A stretch of DNA of 64,000 nt from Nitrosospira multiformis (GTDB lineage Bacteria > Pseudomonadota > Gammaproteobacteria > Burkholderiales > Nitrosomonadaceae), in assembly GCA_017306155.1 (NCBI GenBank), contig JAFKJB010000003.1, positions 1 to 64,000 of the forward strand, written 5' to 3'. The position numbers and the translations under genes were made by a program. The notes beneath the pieces are model-generated. The model worked only from the letters and a program-made list of their open reading frames with translations, was not told the DNA's origin and searched no databases. Below, piece by piece: positions 17,190-27,421 of this stretch (positions within the stretch are counted from its first letter, which is position 1; every line of letters begins with the position of its first letter).

Positions 17190-18518
17190 CTACCTGCGCT
17201 CAACCATATTCTTTAACACTTCAGCCACGGTATGGAATGAGCCGAAAACACAAATTCTATCATTTCTGGCTGCCTGCTCACAGGCGTAGGCATATGCCTC
17301 GGATGGATTGCGGAACTTGCGGATGGTATGCACGGCGACTTCACCTGCATCCCCCGCGCCCGGCTCGGCGGTTTGCAGCGCCTGGGCAACTTGCGCGGCG
17401 ACTTCATCCACTGTCGCACCTCTTGGAGCGTCAATGCCCGATACCAGCCAGACATCCACTCTGGACCTCAGCTCCCGCACCACGCCGGCGATATCCTTAT
17501 CCCTGAGCATCGCGAATACCGCATACGTTCGAGGATAACGCTCCATGCTATCGAGGCTGGCGGCAAACGCTCGCGCTGCACCTGGATTATGGGCAACATC
17601 GAGCACCGTGACCGGCCGCCCGGGCAAGACCTGAAACCGTCCTGGCCAAACCACCTCCAGCAACCCATAGCGAATGTCGCTCAGGGTGACCGGGAAGGTA
17701 TCTTTCAGGGAATCCAGCGCGGCGAGACATGCACTGGCGTTTTTCAACTGACAGGCGCCGCGCAGGGCTGGATAAGGGAGTGCATGTCTGCTCTCGCCGT
17801 TCCACCAGTAGCTCCAGGATTGTGGAGCGGTTGAATAACCGAAGTGCTCCCCGATATGCATGAGGTTGGCGCCGATCGATTGCGCATGACGGCGCACGCT
17901 TGCAGGCAAATCCGGTTCGGAACAGATCGCCGCCTTTCCCGGCCTGAAAATTCCGGCCTTTTCGAATCCGATCTGTTCACGCGTGCTGCCCAGATAATCC
18001 ATATGATCGAAGTCTATGCTGGTAAGGACCGCACAATCGGCGTCGAATACATTGACCGCATCCAGCCGCCCCCCTAGCCCCACCTCCAGAATTGCGATTT
18101 CCACTTCGGTCTGGCTGAACAAGTACATGGCCGCCAGAGTGCCAAACTCGAAATAAGTCAGGGATACGCCGCTATTCATCCGTGCCGACTCGACAGCGCG
18201 GAAAGCCTCGCGCAATTCCTCGTCGCCTGCTTCCCTCCGGTTGATCCGCACACGTTCGTTATATCGCAGCAAGTGGGGCGAGGTATAGCATCCGACGCGA
18301 TATCCGGCATGGCTCAGGATGGCTTCCAGCATCATGCATGTCGATCCCTTCCCGTTGGTGCCCGCAATGGAAATGATGGAAAATGAAGGCTCGGGCTCCA
18401 GCTCCTCCTGAACGCGCCGTATCCGCTCCAGGCCCATTTCGATAGTTGTGGGATGCATGCGCTCCAGATAGTCCAGCCACTCTGGCAACGTTGCAGAAGC
18501 AAAGGAGAAAGTGCTCAT
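17190..18518 (-). CDS. folC: Bifunctional dihydrofolate/folylpolyglutamate synthase
   Basis: 442 residues. It joins glutamate to dihydropteroate and extends folylpolyglutamate tails using ATP. The Mur-ligase-type P-loop GTNGKGST lies near residue 54. The motifs SPHLLRYNERVRI, LEVGLGGRLDAVN and the C-terminal DVAHNPGAA are FolC signatures. It begins 46 bases after the accD stop and is followed closely by the dedD-like gene. Full length, with nothing unusual. Confidence 0.96.
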   Translation of the reverse strand: MSTFSFASATLPEWLDYLERMHPTTIEMGLERIRRVQEELEPEPSFSIISIAGTNGKGSTCMMLEAILSHAGYRVGCYTSPHLLRYNERVRINRREAGDEELREAFRAVESARMNSGVSLTYFEFGTLAAMYLFSQTEVEIAILEVGLGGRLDAVNVFDADCAVLTSIDFDHMDYLGSTREQIGFEKAGIFRPGKAAICSEPDLPASVRRHAQSIGANLMHIGEHFGYSTAPQSWSYWWNGESRHALPYPALRGACQLKNASACLAALDSLKDTFPVTLSDIRYGLLEVVWPGRFQVLPGRPVTVLDVAHNPGAARAFAASLDSMERYPRTYAVFAMLRDKDIAGVVRELRSRVDVWLVSGIDAPRGATVDEVAAQVAQALQTAEPGAGDAGEVAVHTIRKFRNPSEAYAYACEQAARNDRICVFGSFHTVAEVLKNMVERR

Positions 18519-18564
18519 GCCTGTGATGGCACGGTAAGTGTGATTGTGCGTTGAACGAAAATGC

Positions 18565-19434
18565 TCAGGATGCGGGAGAGGAAGTGCGCATCAGCAAAGT
18601 ACACAGGTTGGCGACCTTGTCGCGCATGCGCCGTCGATCGACGATCATGTCTATCGCTCCATGCTCCAGCAGGAACTCGGAGCGCTGGAAGCCTTCCGGC
18701 AGGGTCTGCCGCACTGTCTGCTCGATCACTCTCGGTCCCGCAAAACCGATCAGGGCGCCTGGTTCAGCAATCACTACATCCCCAATGAAAGCAAAACTGG
18801 CAGACACGCCGCCCATGGTAGGGTCCGTCAGGACCGAAATAAACGGGAGTCCTTCGCGGCTCAGCCGGGTCAGTACGGCAGTGGTTTTGGCCATCTGCAT
18901 GAGCGACAGCAGGCCCTCCTGCATGCGCGCACCGCCGCTCGCTGCGAAGCATACAAAGGCCAGACGTCGGTCGACGCACGTTTGCACACCACGCATGAAG
19001 CGTTCGCCGACCACGGACCCCATCGATCCCCCCATGAAACCGAATTCGAATGCTGCGACAACGACGGGAACCGTCTTGACGCTGCCTTGCATCACGACCA
19101 GGGCATCATCTTCGTCAGTCTCTCTTTTCGCCTCCGCCAGCCTGTCGGAGTAACGCTTGTTATCCTTGAATTTAAGGGGATCGAGCGGATGGACTTCCGC
19201 CCCGATTTCACGCCGGTTCTCCGGATCCAGAAACAGATCGAGCCGCACGCGCGCGGAGATCCGGTTGTGATGACCGCACTTGGGGCAGACGTTGAGATTG
19301 TTTCCCAGATCGGAATAGTAAAGCACTGCCTCACAGGAGGCGCACTTGCTCCACAGTCCCTCAGGCACCGCTTTCTTTTCACCGCTTTCCTTGCGCTTGA
19401 TCTTGGGCGGGAGAAGTTTCTGAAACCAGCTCAT
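18565..19434 (-). CDS. accD: Acetyl-CoA carboxylase carboxyltransferase subunit beta
   Basis: 289 residues. It transfers carboxyl from carboxybiotin to acetyl-CoA together with AccA, the first committed step of fatty acid synthesis. The N-terminal zinc ribbon is intact (C31, C34, C50, C53: CASC...CPKC). The crotonase-like core shows [20 protein letters not shown] and [16 protein letters not shown]. Its ATG overlaps the trpA stop by four bases, so it is translationally linked to the trp genes, a common arrangement in proteobacteria. Confidence 0.97.
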   Translation of the reverse strand: MSWFQKLLPPKIKRKESGEKKAVPEGLWSKCASCEAVLYYSDLGNNLNVCPKCGHHNRISARVRLDLFLDPENRREIGAEVHPLDPLKFKDNKRYSDRLAEAKRETDEDDALVVMQGSVKTVPVVVAAFEFGFMGGSMGSVVGERFMRGVQTCVDRRLAFVCFAASGGARMQEGLLSLMQMAKTTAVLTRLSREGLPFISVLTDPTMGGVSASFAFIGDVVIAEPGALIGFAGPRVIEQTVRQTLPEGFQRSEFLLEHGAIDMIVDRRRMRDKVANLCTLLMRTSSPAS

Positions 19435-20270
19435 AAGTGTGTAAGTTTAACGGTGGCTGATGGTTCAGGGCTTGGCGCGTCTATTGCAATTCGCAGACTT
19501 TTTACCAGACGATGGACATTTGTCAGCACCTCCGCCTTGGGCGATCTTTCAATTTCCTCGATGATGCGGCTTCCCACCACCACTGCATCGGCAAGCTCCG
19601 CCACTGCCCGCGCGGTTGTGCCGTCACGTATGCCAAAACCCACTCCGATGGGAATGGAAATGTGGGAACGCAGTCCGTCGAGTTTCTCCGCCACATCACG
19701 CAGGTCGAGGTGAAGCGAACCGGTAACGCCTTTCAGCGAAACGTAGTACACATATCCTTCCGCGAGGGACGCCACCCTCTCGACACGCTGCTGTGGCGTA
19801 GTCGGAGAAAGCAGGAAAATGGGAGCGATATTCTGGCGTTTCAGGCATTTCACCCACTCCACCGATTCCTCCGGAGGATAATCCACAATCAGCACGCCAT
19901 CTACGCCGCACGCTTGTGCTCTTGCCGTGAATGCATCATAGCCCATCGCTTCGACCGGATTGGCGTAACCCATCAGCACAATCGGCGTGCTGGAATCACT
20001 TTCCCTGAATTCTCCCACCATTGTCAGCACATCCTGCAATGAAACGCGATGCTTCAGCGCACGCTCGGAAGAACGCTGAATCGTCGGCCCATCCGCCATC
20101 GGATCGGAAAATGGAACGCCCAGCTCGATGATGTCAGCGCCAGCCTGCACCAGTTCATGCATCAGTGGCACCATCATTCCGGGTTCGGGATCGCCGGCAG
20201 TGATAAAAGGAATGAGTGCCTTTCTCCGATTCTGACGCAGTTTGCCAAACAGTGTGGAAATACGGGACAT
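19431..20270 (-). CDS. trpA: Tryptophan synthase alpha chain
   Basis: 279 residues from the ATG at 20270 ([13 protein letters not shown]); a longer reading upstream has no family similarity. It cleaves indole-3-glycerol phosphate to indole, which passes to TrpB. The catalytic Glu and Asp sit in the motif [19 protein letters not shown], and [26 protein letters not shown] is the phosphate-binding region. It lies between trpB and accD, the latter overlapping by four bases. Confidence 0.97.
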   Translation of the reverse strand: MSRISTLFGKLRQNRRKALIPFITAGDPEPGMMVPLMHELVQAGADIIELGVPFSDPMADGPTIQRSSERALKHRVSLQDVLTMVGEFRESDSSTPIVLMGYANPVEAMGYDAFTARAQACGVDGVLIVDYPPEESVEWVKCLKRQNIAPIFLLSPTTPQQRVERVASLAEGYVYYVSLKGVTGSLHLDLRDVAEKLDGLRSHISIPIGVGFGIRDGTTARAVAELADAVVVGSRIIEEIERSPKAEVLTNVHRLVKSLRIAIDAPSPEPSATVKLTHL

Positions 20271-20286
20271 GGACAGACTTTGCAGG

Positions 20287-21483
20287 TTAGAAGGTGATAT
20301 GCGAAGCGCGCGCAACGGTAGACATATCCTTGTCGCCACGACCCGACAGGTTCACCAGCAACAGCTTATCGGAAGTGAGCGCAGGTGCGAGCCGGGCCGC
20401 GTAAGCCAGCGCATGACTGGATTCGAGCGCGGGAATGATTCCTTCGTAATGGCACAGCGCATGGAATGCTTCCAGAGCCTGCTCATCGGTTATTCCGCTA
20501 TATTCAGCACGGCCGCTGTCCTTGAGCCAGGCATGCTCCGGCCCTACGCCAGGATAATCCAGGCCTGCCGAAATGGAATGTGTTTCAATGATCTGTCCAT
20601 TCTCGTCCTGAATGAGGTAAGTACGATTGCCGTGCAGCACGCCAGGCCGTCCCTTCGTCAGGGTGGCGGCATGCTGATCCGTCTCCACTCCGTGTCCGGC
20701 CGCCTCCACTCCGATCATCCGGGTACTGCTGTCGAGATACGGATAAAAAAGCCCAATGGCATTCGAGCCGCCGCCCACGCAGGCGATCAGGGCATCGGGC
20801 TGCCGTCCATAATCCTCCTGCATCTGGATTATTGCCTCGCGCCCGATAATCGCCTGGAAATCACGTACCATCATGGGATAGGGATGAGGTCCGGCCACAG
20901 TGCCGATGATGTAAAAAGTATCTGCAACATTGGTCACCCAGTCGCGCATGGCCTCGTTCAAGGCATCCTTCAGCGTGCGTGAACCGGATTCGACCGGTAT
21001 GACCTCCGCACCCAGAAGCTTCATCCGGTAAACATTGGCGGCCTGACGCTCCACATCGACCGATCCCATGTAGATGACGCACTCCATCCCGTAACGCGCT
21101 GCCACCGTGGCCGTGGCAACACCATGCTGGCCTGCGCCGGTTTCGGCTATTACCCGCGATTTGCCCATTCGCCTGGCCAGTAGCGCCTGTCCCATCGCAT
21201 TATTGATTTTGTGTGCACCCGTATGATTCAGGTCCTCGCGCTTAAGCAGGATCTGGGCGCCCCCCAGATGCGCCGACCATCGTTTTGCATGATAAATGGG
21301 AGTGGGGCGTCCTACATAATGCTTGAGTTCATGGGCAAATTCTCCCTGAAAGTCAGCATCGCTGCGATAGCGCTCATATTGTACGCGCAAATCCTCCAGG
21401 GCCGAGATCAGCGTTTCAGCGACAAAGATGCCGCCGTACGGACCAAAGTGACCGTGACTATCCGGAAGATCATAGACTTTCAC
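20287..21483 (-). CDS. trpB: Tryptophan synthase beta chain
   Basis: 398 residues from a GTG at 21483, chosen because GAGGAG lies upstream at good spacing and the protein then begins [18 protein letters not shown] as expected. It condenses indole with serine using PLP. The PLP lysine is in [17 protein letters not shown], and [10 protein letters not shown] binds the cofactor phosphate. The start overlaps the trpF stop by 14 bases. Longer readings upstream to 21564 are artefacts. Confidence 0.96.
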   Translation of the reverse strand: MKVYDLPDSHGHFGPYGGIFVAETLISALEDLRVQYERYRSDADFQGEFAHELKHYVGRPTPIYHAKRWSAHLGGAQILLKREDLNHTGAHKINNAMGQALLARRMGKSRVIAETGAGQHGVATATVAARYGMECVIYMGSVDVERQAANVYRMKLLGAEVIPVESGSRTLKDALNEAMRDWVTNVADTFYIIGTVAGPHPYPMMVRDFQAIIGREAIIQMQEDYGRQPDALIACVGGGSNAIGLFYPYLDSSTRMIGVEAAGHGVETDQHAATLTKGRPGVLHGNRTYLIQDENGQIIETHSISAGLDYPGVGPEHAWLKDSGRAEYSGITDEQALEAFHALCHYEGIIPALESSHALAYAARLAPALTSDKLLLVNLSGRGDKDMSTVARASHITF

Positions 21484-22096
21484 TGATTCCAACTCCTCGC
21501 ATGAATGCTGCAATTTTTTCCGAATCCTTAATGCCCTTCGCGGCTTCCACGCCACTGGACACATCTACCGCCCATGGATGCGCCTGCTGGATCGCGCGCG
21601 TAATGTTGCCTGCGTTTAATCCCCCCGAAAGAATCAGCGGCAGCGGCAGATTGCGCGGAATCAGATTCCAGTCGAATGCTTCTCCGGTGCCCCCCGGCTC
21701 GCCTTCCACATACGTATCCAGCAGCAAACCGATGGCTCCTGCATAAAGGGATGCGTATTGTAGCAAATCCAGCCCCGGCCTGACTCTTACCGCCTTTATA
21801 TAGGGAAGTGAGAATTGCCGGCAGAACTCGGGGCTTTCGCTGCCGTGAAATTGGAGCAGGTTCAGGCCGGCAACCGAGATGCTTTCATCCACCCACTTTG
21901 CCTCGGGGTCGACATAGACCCCCACTGAAGTAATGAATGGCGGCAACGCGGACACGATTCCGCAGGCTCCGGCAGGTGAAATATAACGCGCGCTCCGCTC
22001 CCAGAAGACAAGGCCCACGGCGCTCGCTCCGAGATGCACTGCCGCAAGCGCATCTTCCACGCGGGTTATACCGCAAACTTTTACTCGAATCGACAT
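21470..22096 (-). CDS. trpF: Phosphoribosylanthranilate isomerase
   Basis: 208 residues. It is a TIM-barrel enzyme of tryptophan synthesis (Amadori rearrangement). The start [17 protein letters not shown] contains the catalytic Cys (KVCGIT), and the general acid Asp lies further on in the GVYVDPE region. The C-terminal [16 protein letters not shown] and [15 protein letters not shown] are the phosphate-binding signatures. It overlaps trpB. The other trp genes (trpE, G, D, C) are not in the window. Confidence 0.96.
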   Translation of the reverse strand: MSIRVKVCGITRVEDALAAVHLGASAVGLVFWERSARYISPAGACGIVSALPPFITSVGVYVDPEAKWVDESISVAGLNLLQFHGSESPEFCRQFSLPYIKAVRVRPGLDLLQYASLYAGAIGLLLDTYVEGEPGGTGEAFDWNLIPRNLPLPLILSGGLNAGNITRAIQQAHPWAVDVSSGVEAAKGIKDSEKIAAFMRGVGISESL

Positions 22097-22150
22097 ATAT
22101 CCCTGACTTCCGGTTTTGCTGCCGAAACCCGGTTTCCTGCCGCTTGTCGC

Positions 22151-22969
22151 TTATGATGTGACGACAGCCGACCTGGTCGTGCCAGGCATTATTGCGGCAA
22201 GAGAGGGTTCGACAAAAGGCGGGAGCTTCCAGCGCGCATCATAGGCAACCCCTGCCAAGTATAACCCGGAAGCGGAAAAAGTCGGCGCAGCTTCGCTGCG
22301 CTTCCCGTTTTCAAGCAGTTTCCCTATCCAGTCAGGGCGAAATTTACCTTTACCCACATAGATCAGGCAACCGACGATATTACGTACCATGTGGTGCAAA
22401 AATGCATTGGCGCGCAACTCAAACGCAACAATGTTTCCCACTCGCGCAATTTCCAGTTTCGTCACGGTGCGCACCGGCGATTTGGCCTGGCATTCAGCAG
22501 CGCGAAAGGCGCTGAAATCGTGCTCGCCCACCAGCATCCGGGCCGCCATTTGCATCGATTCGAGATGGAGCGGCTGATGAAACCAGCCGACTTTGTGTTG
22601 ATGAAGCCCCGGCCGCACCGGATGGTTCAGCAGCAGATAGAGGTAGCAGCGCTCGATTGCACAGTAGCGGGCATGAAAATCATCCGCCGTCCGGGATGCC
22701 CATAGCATGGCGATGCCGCCGGGCAGCAGCGCGTTGGTACCCCGCACCCACGCGCTCATGGGTCGTTCCGCCCGAGTATCGAAATGCAGCACCTGGTGGA
22801 TAGCATGGACTCCTGCATCAGTTCTGCCTGCCGTGATTACGCGGATGGCCTCGCCCGCAATTTCCGACAGGGCCGCTTCCACGGCATCCTGCACGGTATT
22901 TCCCCCTGGCTGGCTTTGCCAGCCATAGAAACTGCTGCCGTCATACTCCAGCACCATTGCGATTCTCAC
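22151..22969 (-). CDS. truA: tRNA pseudouridine(38-40) synthase TruA
   Basis: 272 residues from a GTG at 22969 (MRIAMVLEYDGSSFYGWQ). It isomerises uridines 38-40 in the tRNA anticodon stem. The catalytic Asp is residue 51 in TAGRTDAGVHA. The C-terminal FLHHMVRNIVGCLIYVGKGK matches the family. It sits between fimV and trpF in the conserved asd-fimV-truA-trpF order. No strong Shine-Dalgarno is visible at this start, but no better one exists. Confidence 0.95.
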   Translation of the reverse strand: MRIAMVLEYDGSSFYGWQSQPGGNTVQDAVEAALSEIAGEAIRVITAGRTDAGVHAIHQVLHFDTRAERPMSAWVRGTNALLPGGIAMLWASRTADDFHARYCAIERCYLYLLLNHPVRPGLHQHKVGWFHQPLHLESMQMAARMLVGEHDFSAFRAAECQAKSPVRTVTKLEIARVGNIVAFELRANAFLHHMVRNIVGCLIYVGKGKFRPDWIGKLLENGKRSEAAPTFSASGLYLAGVAYDARWKLPPFVEPSLAAIMPGTTRSAVVTS

Positions 22970-23164
22970 GATAAAACCACCATCGTGATTTTGGCGATAC
23001 TTGTACCGGATCTGCCCAGGGAATTTTTAAACACGCTTCGGAAAACAGAGGTAGTGACGTATAAACAGACGCTTTCCAGCGCAACAGTGGAGTACTGATT
23101 GACTAGGCCATCATCGACCATCGCTTCCACGCAGGATATTCTGCAGGAATCTTGCGCTTTCCTG

Positions 23165-24058
23165 CTACAGAACAAGTGCCCACGGCAACGGCCTCCATTC
23201 TTTCTCCCCGTCTTCTGTTTTGGAAGATCGTTTTTTATGCCATTCAGCAGTATGTGTCCTCACTTCCTGATCGGCTTCCGCTATAGGTATTGTATTGATT
23301 TCATTGTTATCAGGTATTCTCAGGACGAGCCCTGCCTTGAGTTGATGCATGTTGTTGCCGGAAAATGCTTCGCGGTTCGCGCGAAACAGTGCGACCAGCA
23401 CCTGATTGAAGCTTGCTTCAGGAGGAAGTGTGATATTTTTTGCGATTCCTGACAGGGTATCGCCTGATTTTACGGGCCCATAGGTCCGATAGAACGGGCT
23501 TGACGGGGCTGTCCCTGGAAGGAGTCTGTCCTGTCCTGAGGAGACGCTATCGCGCGCTATAGCTGAATCTGTTTTACCATCTGCGGGGTCAATACGAGGG
23601 TAGCACTGCGATGCCTGTTGAGCTGACTCATTTTCCCGAGAGGGCGCGCCCGTTTCGACAAGCGGTAGCAAGGCTGTATATTCGCGCAACAGACGTCCCG
23701 ATGCCCAGTTCAGCTCAACAAGGATATTCAGGAACGGCTCGTCAACGGGCTGCGGGGAAGTAATCCGGATATAAGGCTGACCATCTGGATGGGTTTCAAT
23801 CGTGGTTTTAAACGTGGATAAAAGCGGAGAATAATCGACATTTACCTTGCGGAAGACATCATGTGATGCAAGATGAGCATTCAGTGAAGATTTCTCTTCT
23901 GTTGTTACCGTCACCAGATCGATTTCCGCCTTGAACGGCTGCCCTTGCACAGAATTGACAGTGAGTCTTCCCAGATCTGCTGCGTGACTGCCTTCCACCG
24001 ACATCACAGCGGCCAGAAATGAAAAAAACAGACTGCATTTAAACCTCGGCTTCTGCAC
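23165..24058 (-). CDS. fimV: FimV-like LysM protein, unusually short
   Basis: 297 residues. A signal peptide precedes the FimV N-terminal domain (ADLGRLTVNSVQGQPFKAEIDLV, then a domain ending LVELNWASGRLLREYTALL). A LysM repeat follows (YGPVKSGDTLSGIAKNITLPPEASFNQVLVALFRANREAF) and then GLVLRIPD. Typical FimV proteins are 700-1000 residues, with a membrane span and a cytoplasmic TPR region after this point. Here the protein stops about 50 residues after the LysM, and the next 195 bases to truA show no continuation. FimV affects type IV pili, polarity and T2SS in other bacteria. The position between asd and truA supports the identity. Confidence 0.82.
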   Translation of the reverse strand: MQKPRFKCSLFFSFLAAVMSVEGSHAADLGRLTVNSVQGQPFKAEIDLVTVTTEEKSSLNAHLASHDVFRKVNVDYSPLLSTFKTTIETHPDGQPYIRITSPQPVDEPFLNILVELNWASGRLLREYTALLPLVETGAPSRENESAQQASQCYPRIDPADGKTDSAIARDSVSSGQDRLLPGTAPSSPFYRTYGPVKSGDTLSGIAKNITLPPEASFNQVLVALFRANREAFSGNNMHQLKAGLVLRIPDNNEINTIPIAEADQEVRTHTAEWHKKRSSKTEDGEKEWRPLPWALVL

Positions 24059-24327
24059 GGCAGTATACTCTCAGGGAGGAATAATGCCCTATCCCCTGAT
24101 GAAGATCGGGAACCCGATCAGACACGGGCTGCAGGCATGCAAAACGTGCCCCAGGGTTTCGTTCACGAAGAAAGCGGGTTGCCATCGAACGACAGCCAAT
24201 CTTCAATCGGGCGATTGCGGAAAAATAACTCTCGAAAAGGCGCAGGGGAAACTCCAGAAGATGGAAATCAGACAGCAGATGGCTTGTTTCACCGTGCGCC
24301 CTTTACCGCTTCCGCTTCTATCGGTTC

Positions 24328-25440
24328 TCAGGCCGCCACCAGGATTCTAAGCATTCTGCGCAGCGGCTCGGCAGCACCCCAGAGCAACTGGTCTCCCACG
24401 GTAAAGGCGGAAAGATACTCGCTGCCCATGGCAAGCTTGCGCAATCGGCCAACCGGTACTGTCAGCTTGCCGGTAACCGCAGCAGGAGTCAACTCTTTCA
24501 ATGTATGCTCCCGCTCATTGGGAACGACCCTTACCCAACTGTTCGAAGCGGCAAGCACGTCTTCAACTTCATCCAGGGGAACATCCTTCTTCAGTTTCAC
24601 GGTCAGCGCCTGGCTATGGCATCGCATGGCGCCTACGCGAACACAGATACCATCCACGGGAACCGTTCGTTCACCGCGCCCCAGTATCTTGTTCGTCTCG
24701 GATTGCCCCTTCCATTCTTCCCGTGTCTGCCCGTTGCCCAAATCCCTGTCTATCCAGGGAATAAGGCTGCCTGCGAGCGGCACACCGAAATTCCCGGTTG
24801 GAAAATTTTCATCACGAAGTGTTCCCGCCACTTCACGGTCGATATCGAGTATGCCGGCCGCGGGGTCATCCAGCAGATTTTTCGCCACGCGATGCGCTTC
24901 GCCCATTTGCAGAAGCAATTCCCGCATGTTCTGCGCGCCGGCGCCGGAAGCTGCCTGATACGTCATCGCGCTCATCCATTCCACCAGTTCTTCCTTGAAA
25001 AGTCCGTTCATGGCCATCAGCATCAGGCTGACAGTGCAATTGCCTCCGATATAATTTTTTATCCCATCGTGCAGCGCCTGCTCGATAACCGGCATGTTGA
25101 CCGGGTCCAGTATGATGACAGCATCATCTTTCATCCGCAGCGTGGAGGCTGCATCGATCCAGTAACCCTGCCAGCCTGCTTCCCGCAGCCGGGGAAAAAT
25201 CGCGCCGGTATAATCCCCCCCCTGGCAGGAAACCAGGACATCCATGGACTTGAGCTCGTCTATATCATTCGCGTCCTTCAGTGGCGGGGCCTCCTGGCCG
25301 ATATCCGGTGCTTTGCCGCCCTTCTGCGAAGTGGAAAAGAAAGTGGGCTCCACCAGTGCAAAATCATTTTCTTCCCGCATGCGTTGCATGAGAACCGACC
25401 CTACCATGCCACGCCAACCGATAAAACCGACTCGTTTCAT
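24328..25440 (-). CDS. asd: Aspartate-semialdehyde dehydrogenase
   Basis: 370 residues from the ATG at 25440 ([21 protein letters not shown]), matching the proteobacterial Asd N-terminus with the GxxGxxG-like NADP loop. It reduces aspartyl phosphate in the lysine/threonine/methionine pathway. The catalytic Cys is residue 135 ([12 protein letters not shown]), the same number as in Escherichia coli. The longer reading to 25479 has no family support. It lies in leuB-asd-fimV order. Confidence 0.97.
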   Translation of the reverse strand: MKRVGFIGWRGMVGSVLMQRMREENDFALVEPTFFSTSQKGGKAPDIGQEAPPLKDANDIDELKSMDVLVSCQGGDYTGAIFPRLREAGWQGYWIDAASTLRMKDDAVIILDPVNMPVIEQALHDGIKNYIGGNCTVSLMLMAMNGLFKEELVEWMSAMTYQAASGAGAQNMRELLLQMGEAHRVAKNLLDDPAAGILDIDREVAGTLRDENFPTGNFGVPLAGSLIPWIDRDLGNGQTREEWKGQSETNKILGRGERTVPVDGICVRVGAMRCHSQALTVKLKKDVPLDEVEDVLAASNSWVRVVPNEREHTLKELTPAAVTGKLTVPVGRLRKLAMGSEYLSAFTVGDQLLWGAAEPLRRMLRILVAA

Positions 25441-25502
25441 TGATATCTCTCTTCTGGAAGCAATCCTGGTTTGATTCAACTGCAGGATATGAAGTTCTGT
25501 AT

Positions 25503-26564
25503 CTATAAACTCCCCAGAACCGCATCCCCCATTGCTGCGGTTCCGATTTTCATCTTTCCCGGCTCATAAATATCCGCAGTCCGGTATCCATCAGCCAGCA
25601 CTTTTTTCACTGCCCGTTCGATTCGGGATGCCTCTTCCTCCAGATCAAAGGTATAGCGCAACATCATCGCGACCGAGAGTATGGTTGCCAGAGGATTCGC
25701 CATGTCCTTGCCGGCAATATCCGGAGCAGAACCATGTATGGGTTCGTAAAGCCCCTTGTTCTGCTCGTCGAGCGATGCCGAAGGCAGCATGCCTATCGAG
25801 CCGGTCAGCATGGATGCCTCATCCGAGAGGATGTCGCCGAACATGTTGCCTGTCACAACCACATCGAACTGCCTTGGATTGCGTACAAGCTGCATGGCTG
25901 CATTGTCCACCAGCATGTGCGAAAGTTCCACGTCCGGATATTCATCCGCCGTTTCGGTCACCACGTCGCGCCACAGCTGGGTCGATTCCAGTACGTTCAT
26001 CTTGTCGACAGAGCACAGCCTGCGACTGCGCTTGCGGGCTGCCTGGAAAGCTACCCGCGCTATTCTCCGGATCTCGGCTTCACTGTATATCATGGTATTG
26101 TAGCCGATGCGCTGACCATTCCGTAATTCAATACCACGCGGCTCGCCAAAGTAAATATCCCCGGTCAACTCGCGCACGATCAGGATATCAAGCCCCGACA
26201 CCACCTCGGGCTTGAGCGTGGAAGCATCGGCAAGCTCAGGATAAAGTACCGCAGGCCGGAGATTGGCAAACAGGTTCAAGGCCTTCCGTATGCCGAGAAG
26301 GCCCTGCTCCGGCCTGAGCTGCCGGGGCAGCGCGTCATACCGGGGACCGCCCACCGCCCCCAGGATTACGGCATCTGCCTCCGCCACCAGCCTGCGCGTT
26401 GCTTCCGGAAAAGGCTCGCCCGCTGCATCTACCGCACACCCGCCCAGCAACCCCTGTTCCAGTTCCAGCTTCAATCCATCGCTTCTCAGCGCTTCCAGCA
26501 CGCGCCCGGCCTGCGCGACAATTTCCGGTCCGATACCATCTCCGGCCAGAATTGCTATTTTCAT
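25503..26564 (-). CDS. leuB: 3-isopropylmalate dehydrogenase
   Basis: 353 residues. NAD-dependent oxidative decarboxylation of 3-isopropylmalate in leucine synthesis. The start [19 protein letters not shown] and the core motifs [39 protein letters not shown] and [21 protein letters not shown] are all present. It is 26 bases downstream of leuD. Full length with intact active-site segments. Confidence 0.97.
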   Translation of the reverse strand: MKIAILAGDGIGPEIVAQAGRVLEALRSDGLKLELEQGLLGGCAVDAAGEPFPEATRRLVAEADAVILGAVGGPRYDALPRQLRPEQGLLGIRKALNLFANLRPAVLYPELADASTLKPEVVSGLDILIVRELTGDIYFGEPRGIELRNGQRIGYNTMIYSEAEIRRIARVAFQAARKRSRRLCSVDKMNVLESTQLWRDVVTETADEYPDVELSHMLVDNAAMQLVRNPRQFDVVVTGNMFGDILSDEASMLTGSIGMLPSASLDEQNKGLYEPIHGSAPDIAGKDMANPLATILSVAMMLRYTFDLEEEASRIERAVKKVLADGYRTADIYEPGKMKIGTAAMGDAVLGSL

Positions 26565-26590
26565 AAAATCCTTTTAAAGAGAGAAGCCTG

Positions 26591-27229
26591 TCAGACGAAC
26601 AGCCATGGCTGCTCTACGCGGCGTTTTTCTTCGAACGCCCGGATTTTGTCCGCATGCTGCAACGTGAGGCCGATTTCGTCCAGACCATTCAAAAGACTAT
26701 GCTTGCGGAAAGGATCGATATCGAAAGAGAAAGATTCTCCGGCAGGAGTGGTCACCGATTGCTGTTCCAGATTGACGAGCAATCGGTACCCTTCGATAGC
26801 CTCGACTTCGCGGAACAGTTGATCCACTTGTGAGATGTCGAGCACAATGGGAAGCAAGCCGATTTTGAAGCAGTTGTTGAAAAAAATATCGGCAAAACTG
26901 GGGGCGATGATTACCTCAAAGCCGTAATCCTGCAAGGCCCAGGGAGCATGTTCGCGGCTGGATCCGCAACCGAAATTGGCGCGTGCAAGAAGTATCCGGG
27001 CATCGCGGTAACGCGGCAGGTTAAGCACAAAATCGGGGTTGAGTTTACGGGCGGCAGGGTCGACACCCGGTTCGCCATGATCCAGGTATCGCCATTCATC
27101 GAAGAGGTTCTGTCCGAAACCGGACCTCTTGATGGATTTCAGAAATTGCTTGGGAATGATGGCGTCAGTGTCGATATTGGCCCGATCCAGCGGTGCCACC
27201 AGCTCCTCGCATGAATGAAATTTTTTCAC
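26591..27229 (-). CDS. leuD: 3-isopropylmalate dehydratase small subunit
   Basis: 212 residues, a normal length. It forms isopropylmalate isomerase with LeuC. Signatures include [35 protein letters not shown] and [17 protein letters not shown]. It lies between the entericidin-like gene and leuB. The start has AAGATAATCAGCAG upstream without an obvious Shine-Dalgarno, but the N-terminus aligns with the family. Confidence 0.97.
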   Translation of the reverse strand: MKKFHSCEELVAPLDRANIDTDAIIPKQFLKSIKRSGFGQNLFDEWRYLDHGEPGVDPAARKLNPDFVLNLPRYRDARILLARANFGCGSSREHAPWALQDYGFEVIIAPSFADIFFNNCFKIGLLPIVLDISQVDQLFREVEAIEGYRLLVNLEQQSVTTPAGESFSFDIDPFRKHSLLNGLDEIGLTLQHADKIRAFEEKRRVEQPWLFV

Positions 27230-27249
27230 TGCTGATTATCTTTTTGCAG

Positions 27250-27375
27250 TTATTTTGCAGATTTTTCCAGGGCTTCTCCCCCGCTTTGAACGTCTTTGCC
27301 CACGCCCTGAATGGTGTGGCAGGCAGATAAGCCAAAAACGGTGATCAAGGCAGCCATTACTGTCAGCATTCTCAT
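27250..27375 (-). CDS. Entericidin-type small lipoprotein
   Basis: 41 residues (MRMLTVMAALITVFGLSACH... ending ...GGEALEKSAK). The second of two adjacent ATGs is chosen because AGGGAG then has about five bases of spacing. The lipobox LSAC lies after a hydrophobic stretch, and the mature part TIQGVGKDVQSGGEALEKS is the entericidin A/B family pattern. Entericidins are small outer-envelope lipoproteins linked to stress or toxin-antitoxin behaviour in enterobacteria; function here is unknown. A copy between leuC and leuD is common in betaproteobacteria. Confidence 0.85.
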   Translation of the reverse strand: MRMLTVMAALITVFGLSACHTIQGVGKDVQSGGEALEKSAK

Positions 27376-27421
27376 CATAACTCCCTGTAGTGTAATAAAA
27401 CTGTTATCGGGGCACTGGATT

